Source: Rhodopseudomonas sp. AAP120
GTDB taxonomy: Bacteria > Pseudomonadota > Alphaproteobacteria > Rhizobiales > Xanthobacteraceae
Direction of reading: 5' to 3'
Assembly: GCF_001295845.1 (NCBI RefSeq)
Contig: NZ_LJIC01000095.1
Span: 1-33,078 of the forward strand
Length of the DNA stretch: 33,078 nt
Every line of letters begins with the position of its first letter. Positions within the stretch are counted from its first letter, which is position 1. A program made the position numbers and the translations under genes. The notes under the pieces were generated by a model. The model saw only the letters and a program-made list of their open reading frames with translations. It ran no database searches and was not told the origin of the DNA. Positions 8,292 to 18,015 of this stretch are shown here, in pieces.

Positions 8292-9116
8292 ATGATCAAG
8301 GATCTCATCGTCAATCTCGAACAGAGCGCGTCGCGGGATCGGGTCGTCGACGTCGCGCTGGCGATCGCCCGGACGTTCGACGCGCATGTCTCCGGCGTCT
8401 GCTTCGCGTATGATTCGCTGCCGAGCTTCACGATGCCGGACTTTCCGTCCGACGTGCTGACCAAGATGCTGGCCGCCAACGAGGCGGCGGCGCGCGCTGC
8501 CGTCGAGCGCTTCGAGGCCGCCTGCAAGCGCGAGGGCGTGTCGGCCGAGCATCATCTGCTGGAGACGCCGTACGGCACCTCCGGCCGCTTCCCCAAGATG
8601 GCACGGCGGTTCGACCTGTCGGTGATCATGCAGTCCGATCCGGAGAACGGCGACAACGAGGTGTTGATCGAGCAGGTGTTGTTCGATTCCGGCCGGCCGG
8701 TGCTGATCGTGCCCTACATCCAGAAGGACGCCGTCAAGCTCGACCGCGTGGTGTGTGGTTGGGACGGCAGCCGCGCCGCGACGCGCGCCATCAACGACGC
8801 GCGGCCGTTCCTGCGCCGCGCCGCCGCGGTCGAATTGCTGATCGTGCGCGACCACAAGGTGCGCGACGACAGCGAACTGCGCGGCATCGAGATGGCCAAT
8901 CACCTCGCACGCCACGGCATCAAGCTGGACATCAAGGTGATCACCGCGCCGGATGTCAGCGTCTCCGGCACCATCCTGTCGCACGTCGCCGACACCGCCG
9001 CCGACCTGCTGGTGATGGGCGGCTACGGCCATTCGCGGCTGCGCGAATTCGTGCTCGGCGGCGTTACCCGCGAGATGCTGGCGTCGATGACCGTGCCGGT
9101 GCTGATGTCGCATTGA
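8292..9116 (+). CDS. Universal stress protein, tandem-domain type
   Basis: The product is 274 aa from the ATG at 8292, preceded by a GGGGA ribosome binding site. Two Usp-like halves are visible. The N-terminal one (about 1-145) begins MIKDLIVNLEQSASRD and has lost a clear ATP loop. The C-terminal one (about 150-274) keeps the nucleotide-binding loop GGYGHSRLREFVLGGVT and ends in VPVLMSH. Such proteins bind ATP or act as signalling and survival factors; in pseudomonads several are controlled by the FNR homologue Anr. It lies 139 bases after pcm on the same strand. Confidence 0.9.
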   Translation: MIKDLIVNLEQSASRDRVVDVALAIARTFDAHVSGVCFAYDSLPSFTMPDFPSDVLTKMLAANEAAARAAVERFEAACKREGVSAEHHLLETPYGTSGRFPKMARRFDLSVIMQSDPENGDNEVLIEQVLFDSGRPVLIVPYIQKDAVKLDRVVCGWDGSRAATRAINDARPFLRRAAAVELLIVRDHKVRDDSELRGIEMANHLARHGIKLDIKVITAPDVSVSGTILSHVADTAADLLVMGGYGHSRLREFVLGGVTREMLASMTVPVLMSH

Positions 9117-9222
9117 GGCGGGTGTCGTTGCATCCGAGGCTCGCTGCGCGCGCGCCTCGGGTGGACGACGCGGTCAGCCCGACAAGGTCCCGGTCCGCTG
9201 CGACATCGCGGCGTCTGGCCGG

Positions 9223-9236
9223 TTGACGCGCGTCAA
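9223..9236. promoter_or_regulatory. FNR/FixK-like palindrome upstream of pfkB
   Basis: The sequence TTGACGCGCGTCAA is a perfect 14-base dyad (TTGAC-N4-GTCAA). It keeps the TTGA and TCAA half-site cores of FNR/FixK sites. It lies in the 263-base gap between usp and pfkB, 143 bases before the pfkB ATG. It differs from the site at 7323 in the fifth base of each half. Function is inferred. Confidence 0.5.
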
Positions 9237-9379
9237 CGGCAGAACAGGGGCGGCGCGCCAGACTTGATCTGGTGCCCGCGGCGGGCGCGCCTATGCCGCC
9301 CGCCGTCCCGTCCTTCGCTCGTCCAGACGTCCCGGCTCTGGACTTTCCCTCAGCACGCCAGATTCGGAGACCGTCCGCG

Positions 9380-10318
9380 ATGGTCGATATCGTGACCCTC
9401 ACCCCCAACCCGGCGATCGACCTGTCGACCTCGATCGAACGCCTGGTGCCCAGCCGCAAGCTGCGCTGCGCGGCGCAGCAGCGCGATCCGGGCGGCGGCG
9501 GCATCAATGTGGCGCGGGTGGTGAAGCGGTTCGGCGGCGACGTCGAGGCGATCTATCCGGCCGGCGGCTTCACCGGCCGGCTGCTGCGCTCGCTGCTCGA
9601 CCGCGAACAGATCCCGAGCCGCGTGGTCGAGTCCGAGGCCGAGACCCGCGAGGATTTTTCCGTCACCGAGGCCGCGACCGGCCAGCAATTCCGCTTCGTG
9701 CTGCCGGGGCTGCCGCTGGCAGAAAGCGAATGGCGCGGGCTGCTGGAGATTCTCGGCGGCACCGACCCGGCGCCGAAAATCGTGGTCGGCAGTGGCAGCC
9801 TGCCGCCCGGCGTGCCGACTGATTTCTACGCCCAGGCCGCCGCGGTGGCGAAGCGGATCGGCGCGAAATTCTTTCTCGACACCTCCGGCGCGCCGCTGGT
9901 GGCGGCGCTGGCGCACGGCGTCACGCTGATCAAGCCGAATTTGCGCGAGATGCAGGAGCTCGCCGGCCGGCCGCTGGCCAACGACGCCGACTACGTCGCC
10001 GCCGCGCGGCAGCAGATCGAGGCCGGCAAGGTCGAGATCGTGGCGCTGTCGCTCGGCCATCTCGGCGCGCTGCTGGTGACCAAGGACGAGGCGCTGCGCT
10101 CACCGGCGCTGCCGGTGGCTCAGGTCTCGACGGTGGGGGCCGGCGACAGCTTTCTCGGCGCGATTGCCTACAGTCTGGCGCAAGGCTGGTCGATCGAGGA
10201 CGGCTTCCGCCGCGCGCTCGCCTCGGGCTCGGCTTCGCTGACCATGCACGGCACCGAATTGTGCCGGCCGGCCGATGTCGAGCGGCTGTGCCGCGAGGTG
10301 GTGATCGAGCGCCTGTAA
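9380..10318 (+). CDS. pfkB: 6-phosphofructokinase, PfkB family
   Basis: The product is 312 aa from the ATG at 9380 (GGAGA about 9 bases upstream; the frame is open to 9272, but that extension has no homology-like sequence). It resembles the E. coli minor phosphofructokinase through TLTPNPAIDLS, PGGGGINVAR, GSGSLPPGV, IKPNLREMQEL and the ATP/catalytic loop STVGAGDSFLGA with D256 as the likely base. It would phosphorylate fructose 6-phosphate (possibly tagatose 6-phosphate or fructose 1-phosphate) using ATP. It follows usp and precedes the molybdopterin oxidoreductase on the same strand, with an FNR-like palindrome ahead of it. This suggests glycolytic flux is raised under low oxygen. Confidence 0.9.
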   Translation: MVDIVTLTPNPAIDLSTSIERLVPSRKLRCAAQQRDPGGGGINVARVVKRFGGDVEAIYPAGGFTGRLLRSLLDREQIPSRVVESEAETREDFSVTEAATGQQFRFVLPGLPLAESEWRGLLEILGGTDPAPKIVVGSGSLPPGVPTDFYAQAAAVAKRIGAKFFLDTSGAPLVAALAHGVTLIKPNLREMQELAGRPLANDADYVAAARQQIEAGKVEIVALSLGHLGALLVTKDEALRSPALPVAQVSTVGAGDSFLGAIAYSLAQGWSIEDGFRRALASGSASLTMHGTELCRPADVERLCREVVIERL

Positions 10319-10440
10319 GGCGTTGCGCTTTCGGGCGCTGTCGGCGCTCACAATCGGGAGCGTCGTCGTTCATTTCGGAACTGTTGCCGGAACGGCCTGT
10401 TGTCCGCCCGCTGCGCGTGCACGCCGGCGAGGAGCGGAAC

Positions 10441-12753
10441 ATGGCCCAGGACGACACCCGACTTCACGAAGCGGACCTTCCCGAATCCGGCGACCGTACC
10501 GTCGAGTATGACGGCCCGGCCGGCGGCTGGGGCTCGCTGGAGGGAATCGCGCGCATCTTCGGCAAGGAATGGAATACGCCGACGGTGATCGAGACGCTGA
10601 TGCGCCAGAACAAGCCGAAAGGCTTCATGTGCGTGTCATGCTCGTGGGCCAAGCCGGCCGACTACCACACCTTCGAATTCTGCGAGAACGGCGCCAAGGC
10701 GACGCTGTGGGAGCTGACCACCGCACGCTGCACGCCGGAGTTTTTCGCCGACCATACCGTCACCGAATTGCGCGGCTGGAGCGACCACGACCTCGAAATG
10801 CAGGGGCGTCTCACCGACCCGCTGCGCTACGATCCGGCGACCGATCGCTACGTACCCTGCGGCTGGGACGAGGCGTTCCAGGCCATCGGCGAGCATCTGC
10901 GCGCGCTCGATCCGAAATCGGTGATTTTCTACGCGTCTGGCCGCGCCAGCCTGGAGACGTCCTATCTCTACGGGCTGTTCGCCCGGCTGTACGGCAACAA
11001 CAATCTGCCGGACAGCTCCAACATGTGCCACGAGACCACCTCGGTGGCGCTGAAGAAGACGATCGGGGTCGGTGTCGGCACGGTGGTGTTCGACGATCTG
11101 GCGAAGTGCGACGCGATGTTCTTCTTCGGCCAGAACACCGGCTCGAACAGCCCGCGCTTCCTGCATCCGCTGCAGGAAGCTGCCAAGCGCGGCGTGCCGA
11201 TCGTGACGTTCAATCCGTTGCGCGAGAAAGGCCTGGAGAGCTTCGTCAATCCGCAGAGCCCGACCGAGATGTTGACCGGGCGTGAGACGCCGATCTCGAG
11301 CCAGTATCATCAGGTCAAGGCGGGCGGCGACATCGCGGTGCTGCTCGGCATGTGCAAGCACGTCTTCGCCAAGGACGACGAAGCGAAGCTCCAAGGCAAG
11401 CGCGTGCTCGACGTCGCGTTCATCGCGGCGCACACGCACGGGCTCGACGAATTCGAGGCCAAGGTGCGGGCGACGCCGTGGCAACAGATCGAAGCCGAGT
11501 CGGGGCTCAGCCGCGCCGCGATCGAAGCTGCCGCGCAGGTGTATGTCGAAGCCGACCGGGTCATCGGCATCTACGGCATGGGCCTGACCCAGCATGTGCA
11601 CGGCTTCGAGAACGTCGCGATGCTGGTCAATTTGTTGCTGCTTAAGGGCAATATCGGCCGCGACGGCACCGGCATCTCCCCGGTGCGCGGCCATTCCAAT
11701 GTGCAAGGCCAGCGCACCGTCGGCATTTCGGAAAAGCCCGAGCTGGTGCCGCTCGACAAGATGGCCGAGCAGTTCGGCTTCACCCCGCCGCGCGACAAGG
11801 GGATGAACACGGTCGAGGCCTGCCACGGCCTGCTCGAAGGCAAGGTCAAGGCGTTCATCGGGCTCGGCGGCAATTTCGTCCGTGCGATCCCGGACCAGGA
11901 GGTGTTGGAGAAGGCCTGGACGCGGATGCAGCTCACCGTCCAGATCGCCACCAAGCTCAACCGCAGCCATCTGGTCAACGGCCAGGTCGCCTATCTGCTG
12001 CCGTGCCTCGGCCGCACCGAACAGGACGTGCAGGCCAGTGGCCCGCAGGCGGTGACGATGGAAGACACCTTCAGCTGCATCCAGGGCTCGATCGGGCTGC
12101 GCCGTCCGGCCAGCGCCAACCTGAAGTCCGAGCTGGCGATCGTCGCCGGCATCGCCAAGGCGACGCTGCCGTCGAATCCGAAAGTGCGTTGGGACGAATG
12201 GGTCGGCGACTATGGATTGGTGCGCGATCTGATCGCCGAGAGCTATCCGGACATGTTCCACGACTTCAACGGCCGGATGTTCACGCGGGGCGGCTTCTAC
12301 AAAGGCAACGCGGCGCGCGAGCGGATCTGGAAGACCGAGAGCGGCAAAGCCGAGTTCACCACGCCGCAGATGCTGAGCTCGATCGGCTTTCAGGATGCGC
12401 CGGGCCGCTACCGGCTGGTCACGCTGCGCTCCAACGACCAGTTCAACACCACGATCTACGGCATGAGCGACCGGCTGCGCGGCATCGAAGGCCGCCGCGA
12501 CGTGCTGCTGATCAATCCGGACGAAATCGCGCGCGCCGGACTCACCGACGGCCAGATGGTCTGGCTGGAGAGCGACGCGGCCGACGGCCTGCATCGCGAG
12601 GTCGGGCCTCTCAAGGTGACGCCGTTCCGGCTGCCGGACGGCTGCCTCGCCGGCTACTACCCCGAGCTCAATCCGCTGATCCCGCTGACCCACCACGACA
12701 AGGAATCGAAAACCCCCGCCAACAAATCGGTGCCGGTGCGGATTCGCGCCTGA
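10441..12753 (+). CDS. FdhF/YdeP family molybdopterin oxidoreductase
   Basis: The product is 770 aa from the ATG at 10441, with GAGGAGCGG about 5 bases upstream. An N-terminal cysteine cluster (C64, C67, C81 in CVSC...FEFCEN) may hold an iron-sulfur centre but lacks the usual four-cysteine spacing. The molybdopterin domain follows, with NMCHETT placing C196 where formate dehydrogenases carry the metal-ligating Cys or Sec. The motifs GQNTGSNSPR and RGHSNVQGQRTVG and the C-terminal LVTLRSNDQFNTTIYG domain are typical of the YdeP branch, whose substrate is unknown. There is no twin-arginine signal, so it is cytoplasmic. No fdhD or partner subunit is adjacent. It is 122 bases downstream of pfkB. 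Confidence 0.88.
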   Translation: MAQDDTRLHEADLPESGDRTVEYDGPAGGWGSLEGIARIFGKEWNTPTVIETLMRQNKPKGFMCVSCSWAKPADYHTFEFCENGAKATLWELTTARCTPEFFADHTVTELRGWSDHDLEMQGRLTDPLRYDPATDRYVPCGWDEAFQAIGEHLRALDPKSVIFYASGRASLETSYLYGLFARLYGNNNLPDSSNMCHETTSVALKKTIGVGVGTVVFDDLAKCDAMFFFGQNTGSNSPRFLHPLQEAAKRGVPIVTFNPLREKGLESFVNPQSPTEMLTGRETPISSQYHQVKAGGDIAVLLGMCKHVFAKDDEAKLQGKRVLDVAFIAAHTHGLDEFEAKVRATPWQQIEAESGLSRAAIEAAAQVYVEADRVIGIYGMGLTQHVHGFENVAMLVNLLLLKGNIGRDGTGISPVRGHSNVQGQRTVGISEKPELVPLDKMAEQFGFTPPRDKGMNTVEACHGLLEGKVKAFIGLGGNFVRAIPDQEVLEKAWTRMQLTVQIATKLNRSHLVNGQVAYLLPCLGRTEQDVQASGPQAVTMEDTFSCIQGSIGLRRPASANLKSELAIVAGIAKATLPSNPKVRWDEWVGDYGLVRDLIAESYPDMFHDFNGRMFTRGGFYKGNAARERIWKTESGKAEFTTPQMLSSIGFQDAPGRYRLVTLRSNDQFNTTIYGMSDRLRGIEGRRDVLLINPDEIARAGLTDGQMVWLESDAADGLHREVGPLKVTPFRLPDGCLAGYYPELNPLIPLTHHDKESKTPANKSVPVRIRA

Positions 12754-13043
12754 AGCACGTGGCCCGCGTGCGTCATCGGAAGTTCACTTGCGTCGATCGT
12801 CGCTCTGGGATGATTCGGCGCAAATCGGTGGTCGTCGAATCATGCCATCCCGGACGTCTCGAAGCCCTTCGAGCCGTCGACCGAAATGTCATTTCGCCGC
12901 GCCGCCGCGCGCGCCGCGGCATTGCAACGCTTCACCGCGTCCGCCAGACTGAGGCCTGCCTGGCGCAGGCCCTCGGCCGAAGCCGGATGCGGCAGATCGC
13001 CTGAACCGCAACGTCCGCCGTGGACGGCATATTGAGAGGCTTC

Positions 13044-14306
13044 ATGAGTCAAGGTGTCACCGCTCCGTTCGCCCGCCACGCCATGGCCTATGTGCTGGCA
13101 GGGGGGCGCGGAAGCCGGTTGATGGAATTGACCGACTGGCGCGCCAAGCCGGCGGTGTATTTCGGCGGCAAGTCCCGCATCATCGATTTCGCGTTGTCGA
13201 ACGCACTCAATTCCGGCATCCGTCGCATCGCGGTCGCGACGCAGTACAAGGCCCACAGCCTGATCCGGCATCTGCAGCGCGGCTGGAACTTCTTCCGGCC
13301 GGAGCGCAATGAGAGCTTCGACATCCTGCCGGCGAGCCAGCGCGTCTCCGACGACATGTGGTACCGGGGCACTGCGGATGCGGTGTACCAGAACATCGAT
13401 ATCATCGAGAGCTACGATCCGAAGTTCATCGTGCTCTTGGCCGGCGACCACGTCTACAAGATGGACTACGAGAAGATGCTGCAGCAGCACGTCGAGCAGG
13501 GCGCCGACGTGACGGTCGGCTGCCTGGAGGTCGACCGCAGCGAGGCGCGCGCCTTCGGCGTGATGCATGTCGACGCCAACGACGTCATCAAGTCGTTCCT
13601 GGAGAAGCCGTCCGATCCGCCCGCGATGCCCGGCAAGCCCGACAAGTCGCTCGCCAGCATGGGCATCTACGTGTTCGACACCAAATTCCTGCTCGACGAA
13701 TTGCGCCGCGATGCGGCCGATCCGAATTCGTCGCACGATTTCGGCAAGGACATCATCCCCTACATCGTCAAGCACGGCAAAGCCGTCGCGCATCTGTTCG
13801 ACAAATCGTGCCGGCGCTCGAACTCCGAGGCGACCAGCTATTGGCGTGACGTCGGCACCGTCGACGCCTATTGGGCGGCGAACATCGACCTCACCGACAT
13901 CGTGCCGCAGCTCGATCTGTACGATCGCGAATGGCCGATCTGGACCTATGGGGAGATCACACCGCCGGCCAAATTCGTCCACGACAAGGATGGCCGCCGC
14001 GGCGAGGCGGTGTCGTCGCTGGTGTCGGGCGGCTGCATCATCTCCGGCGCTTCGTTGCGCCACACGCTGCTGTTCACCGGCGTGCGCGTGCATTCCTATT
14101 CGCATGTCGAAGGCGCGGTGATCCTGCCCTATGCGGACATCGCCCGGTCGTGCCGGCTGAAGAACGTGGTGGTCGACGCCGAGGTCAAGCTGCCGCCCGG
14201 TCTCGTGGTCGGTGAAGATCCGGAGCTCGATGCCAAACGGTTCAGGCGCACCGACAACGGCATCTGTCTGATCACCCGCGCCATGATCGAGAAGCTCGAG
14301 CAATGA
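13044..14306 (+). CDS. glgC: Glucose-1-phosphate adenylyltransferase (ADP-glucose synthase)
   Basis: The product is 420 aa from the ATG at 13044 (GAGAGG about 7 bases upstream; an earlier in-frame ATG at 13020 has no good ribosome binding site). Hallmarks are [29 protein letters not shown], the sugar-nucleotide site [23 protein letters not shown] and [10 protein letters not shown], then a C-terminal left-handed beta-helix. It makes ADP-glucose from glucose 1-phosphate and ATP, the committed step of glycogen synthesis, and is normally allosterically controlled by glycolytic intermediates. The stop codon overlaps the glgA start (ATGA), so the two are translationally coupled. Confidence 0.96.
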   Translation: MSQGVTAPFARHAMAYVLAGGRGSRLMELTDWRAKPAVYFGGKSRIIDFALSNALNSGIRRIAVATQYKAHSLIRHLQRGWNFFRPERNESFDILPASQRVSDDMWYRGTADAVYQNIDIIESYDPKFIVLLAGDHVYKMDYEKMLQQHVEQGADVTVGCLEVDRSEARAFGVMHVDANDVIKSFLEKPSDPPAMPGKPDKSLASMGIYVFDTKFLLDELRRDAADPNSSHDFGKDIIPYIVKHGKAVAHLFDKSCRRSNSEATSYWRDVGTVDAYWAANIDLTDIVPQLDLYDREWPIWTYGEITPPAKFVHDKDGRRGEAVSSLVSGGCIISGASLRHTLLFTGVRVHSYSHVEGAVILPYADIARSCRLKNVVVDAEVKLPPGLVVGEDPELDAKRFRRTDNGICLITRAMIEKLEQ

Positions 14307-15754
14307 CCTCCCTGACGGCGCTGTCGATCGCGTCGGAAATTTTCCCGCTGATCAAGACCGGCGGTCTCGCCGACGTCACCGGCGCGCTGCCGACCGCGCT
14401 GAAGCCGCACGGCATCGCGATGCGCACGCTGGTGCCGGGCTATCCGGCCGTGCTCGGCGGCATCGAGCCGCCGCAGGTGGTGTACAGCTTCGCCGATCTG
14501 TTCGGCGGCAGCGCGCGGCTGCTCGCGGCGCGCTGCGAGGAGCTCGAGCTGTTGGTGCTCGACGCGCCGCATCTCTATGTCCGCCCTGGCAATCCCTATG
14601 TCGGACCGGACGCCAAGGACTGGCCCGACAACGCCTTCCGCTTCGCCGCGTTGGCGCAGGTCGGCGCCCAGATCGGCCAAGGGCTGCTGCCGGGTTTCGC
14701 GCCTGACGTGCTGCACGCGCATGATTGGCAGGCCGGGCTGGTGCCGGCCTATGTGCGATATTCGGGTCGGCCGGGGCCGAAGACCGTCTTCACCATTCAC
14801 AACCTCGCCTATCAGGGCCGGTTCGAACGCGAGCTGCTGGAGCGGCTCGGGCTGCCGGCGCGTGCCTTCAGCCTCGACGGCGTCGAATATTGGGGTGGCA
14901 TCGGCTATCTCAAGGCGGGCCTGCAACTCGCCGACCGCATCACCACGGTGTCGCCGACCTACGCGCAGGAAATCCAGAACACCGAGGCCGGCATGGGCCT
15001 CGAAGGACTGCTGCGGCTGCGCGCCGACCGGCTGAGCGGCATTCTCAACGGCGTCGACACCAAGGTGTGGGACCCGGCCACCGACGAGCTGATCCCCGTC
15101 ACCTATGATCTGGAAACGATCGGCGCGCGCGCCCGCAACAAGCAGGCGCTGCAGACGCGGTTCGGGCTGAAGACCGATCCGGGGGCGCTGCTGCTCGGCG
15201 TGGTCAGCCGGCTGTCGTGGCAGAAGGGCCTGGACATGCTGCTGGAGGTGCTGCCGGGCCTCTTGGCGGAGGGCACCCAGCTGGCGCTGCTCGGCTCGGG
15301 CGACGCGCCGCTCGAGGACGGGTTTCGCGCGGCGTCGTTGGCGCATCCAGGTCAGGTCGGCGCGGTGATCGGCTATGACGAGGCGCTCGCGCATCAGGTC
15401 CAGGCCGGCGCCGATGTGCTGCTGGTGCCGTCGCGGTTCGAGCCTTGCGGCCTGACTCAGCTGTGCGCACTGCGCTACGGCGCGGTGCCGGTGGTGGCGC
15501 GGGTCGGGGGCCTCGCCGATACGGTGGTGGACGCCAACCAGATGGCGATCGCCACCGGGGTGGCGACCGGCGTGCAGTTCTCGCCGGTGACGGCGGAGAT
15601 GCTGGCCAAGGCCCTGACCAAGACCCGCGCGCTCTACGCCGACCACACCACCTGGCGCAATCTGCAGATCAACGGCATGACCACGGATGTGTCGTGGAAG
15701 AACCCGGCGCAGCACTACGCGAAACTGTATCGCGAGCTGGTGGCGGAGCACTGA
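14303..15754 (+). CDS. glgA: Glycogen synthase
   Basis: The product is 483 aa, a GT5 family glycosyltransferase of normal length. The N-terminal ADP-glucose loop is KTGGLADV (K18). Further motifs are [20 protein letters not shown], the hinge [10 protein letters not shown] and the C-terminal catalytic segment [12 protein letters not shown]. It extends alpha-1,4-glucan chains from ADP-glucose. It overlaps glgC by 4 bases (ATGA) and is the last gene of the pair; no branching or debranching enzyme is in the window. A cluster of palindromic repeats follows the stop codon and may act as the transcript end. Confidence 0.97.
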   Translation: MTSLTALSIASEIFPLIKTGGLADVTGALPTALKPHGIAMRTLVPGYPAVLGGIEPPQVVYSFADLFGGSARLLAARCEELELLVLDAPHLYVRPGNPYVGPDAKDWPDNAFRFAALAQVGAQIGQGLLPGFAPDVLHAHDWQAGLVPAYVRYSGRPGPKTVFTIHNLAYQGRFERELLERLGLPARAFSLDGVEYWGGIGYLKAGLQLADRITTVSPTYAQEIQNTEAGMGLEGLLRLRADRLSGILNGVDTKVWDPATDELIPVTYDLETIGARARNKQALQTRFGLKTDPGALLLGVVSRLSWQKGLDMLLEVLPGLLAEGTQLALLGSGDAPLEDGFRAASLAHPGQVGAVIGYDEALAHQVQAGADVLLVPSRFEPCGLTQLCALRYGAVPVVARVGGLADTVVDANQMAIATGVATGVQFSPVTAEMLAKALTKTRALYADHTTWRNLQINGMTTDVSWKNPAQHYAKLYRELVAEH

Positions 15755-15793
15755 AGCTTACGGAGCTGCAGTTACGGATATCCGCCTCTCCCC

Positions 15794-15903
15794 GAGTCAC
15801 TCCGGGGCGCTCCGCGAAGCGGAGCGAACCCGGAATCTCCGGCTCAGTCGCGCACACCAACTGAGATTCCGGGTTCGCCGCTCCGCGGCGCCCCGGACTG
15901 ACG
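15794..15903. repeat. Palindromic intergenic element downstream of glgA
   Basis: The left arm (15794-15839) and right arm (15861-15903) are near-complementary. Both contain CGGGGCGC, a CGGAG-rich inner hairpin and GAACCCGGAATCTC when read in the same sense, around a spacer of about 21 bases. The inner segment GCTCCGCGAAGCGGAGC is itself a perfect hairpin. It could fold into one long structured stem after the glgA stop. No second copy lies in this window. Confidence 0.65.
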
Positions 15904-15969
15904 TGCTTGGGGCGGCTATCATCGGGCTTGGGCTGTGGCTCATATGGAAGCGCCCCCCCATCCTCAGCT

Positions 15970-16082
15970 GTCATCCCCGCGAATGCGGGGATCCAGTATC
16001 CCAGTGAGCTCGTTGTCACGCCCCGTGCTCACAACGCGGGCGCTCTGCCATACTGGGTCGCCCGGTCAAGCCGGGCGATGAC
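15970..16082. repeat. GTCAT...ATGAC palindromic repeat, copy 1
   Basis: The element begins with GTCAT and a hairpin CCCCGCGAATGCGGGG, followed by ATCCAGTATCCCA. It ends with ATACTGGGTCGCCCGG, CAAG loop bases and CCGGGCGATGAC. The outer ends GTCAT/ATGAC and CCAGTAT/ATACTGG are inverted repeats, so the whole unit is a double hairpin of 113 bases. The last 33 bases (16050-16082) match 32780-32812 with one mismatch. It sits between glgA and cysK, which converge, and could act as a bidirectional terminator or a REP-type mobile sequence. Confidence 0.75.
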
Positions 16083-16141
16083 TGGCTTTTGTGGGACCAG
16101 CGCCTGGCCCACCTTCGACGCGTCGCTGGGGCGAGTCCGCC

Positions 16142-17134
<993 letters not shown>

Positions 17135-17418
17135 GGACGTCTCCTGGCTGAATCAGGGTCGAAGGGAGAGCTGTTTGCTACTCATCTGATATGCGGATCA
17201 CGCGGTCGTCAACGCGGCCGGTAAATATGGAACAATCGCCTCCGCGCCAGCGTGTTCCGGAACGACCATTCTCCCGGCAACTCCCGATGGGGGACGGAAA
17301 TCCCGCAGCCGAATGGCTGCCAATTCGTCCGTCGCCCTTCACAACGGCGTCACGCTGGCTGTAGTATCCCTTACATGCTGCTTCGCAGCGTCGATCGGAC
17401 GGGAGTCAGGAGCGTTTC

Positions 17419-17976
17419 TTGAACGCGCATGTCTCGCAAGGCGGTTGGCCGGTGTTGGTGTTGAACGCGGACTTCCGGCCGCTCAGCTATTATCCGCTAT
17501 CGCTTTGGTCGTGGCAGGACGCGATCAAGGCGGTGTTCCTCGATCGCGTCAACATCGTCGAGCATTACGACCGGGCGGTTCATAGTCCCAATCTGGACAT
17601 CCGGCTGCCGAGCGTCGTTTCGCTGAAATCCTTCGTGAAGCCGTCGACTCACCCGGCCTTCACCCGGTTCAACGTGTTCCTGCGTGACAAGTTCTCCTGC
17701 CAATATTGCGGCGCACCGGACGATCTGACCTTCGATCACATCATCCCGCGCTCCAAGGGCGGCCAGACCACCTGGGAAAACGTCGTGGCGGCGTGCTCGC
17801 CGTGCAATCTGCGCAAGGGCAATCTGACACCGGCCCAGGCCAAGATGTTTCCGCGCCAGACCGCCTTCGCCCCAACGGTGCATCAGCTGCACCGCAACGG
17901 CCGGCTGTTCCCGCCGAACTATCTGCACGAAAGCTGGCTCGACTACTTGTACTGGGACACCGAGCTGGACCCGTAG
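17419..17976 (+). CDS. HNH endonuclease family protein
   Basis: The product is 185 aa, starting at a TTG codon (17419) with AGGAG 6 bases upstream. The zinc-binding pair C94/C97 (SCQYCG) and C126/C129 (ACSPCN) frame the HNH core FDHIIPRSKGGQTTWENV (D106, H107, N121). The N-terminal half (PVLVLNADFRPLSYYPLSLW) is the conserved domain that commonly precedes this HNH type in chromosomally encoded, widely distributed proteins. The biological role is unknown; it is probably a nuclease acting on DNA, and not part of a restriction system since no methylase is nearby. Composition matches the neighbours, arguing against recent transfer. Confidence 0.9.
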   Translation: MNAHVSQGGWPVLVLNADFRPLSYYPLSLWSWQDAIKAVFLDRVNIVEHYDRAVHSPNLDIRLPSVVSLKSFVKPSTHPAFTRFNVFLRDKFSCQYCGAPDDLTFDHIIPRSKGGQTTWENVVAACSPCNLRKGNLTPAQAKMFPRQTAFAPTVHQLHRNGRLFPPNYLHESWLDYLYWDTELDP

Positions 17977-18015
17977 CATCGAGGTCCCGCGCCGGGCGTC
18001 ATCCGCCTCGGCCGG

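Noticed and set aside
10636-12696. Long minus-strand open frame (686 codons) opposite the molybdopterin oxidoreductase
   Set aside because: Composition is typical of an antisense shadow (Arg, His, Asp, Gln) and no motif is present; the plus-strand protein is clearly real.
14129-15751. Minus-strand open frame (540 codons) opposite glgA, and a similar one at 12840-14303 opposite glgC
   Set aside because: Both mirror highly conserved genes, have no recognisable domain, and lack ribosome binding sites.
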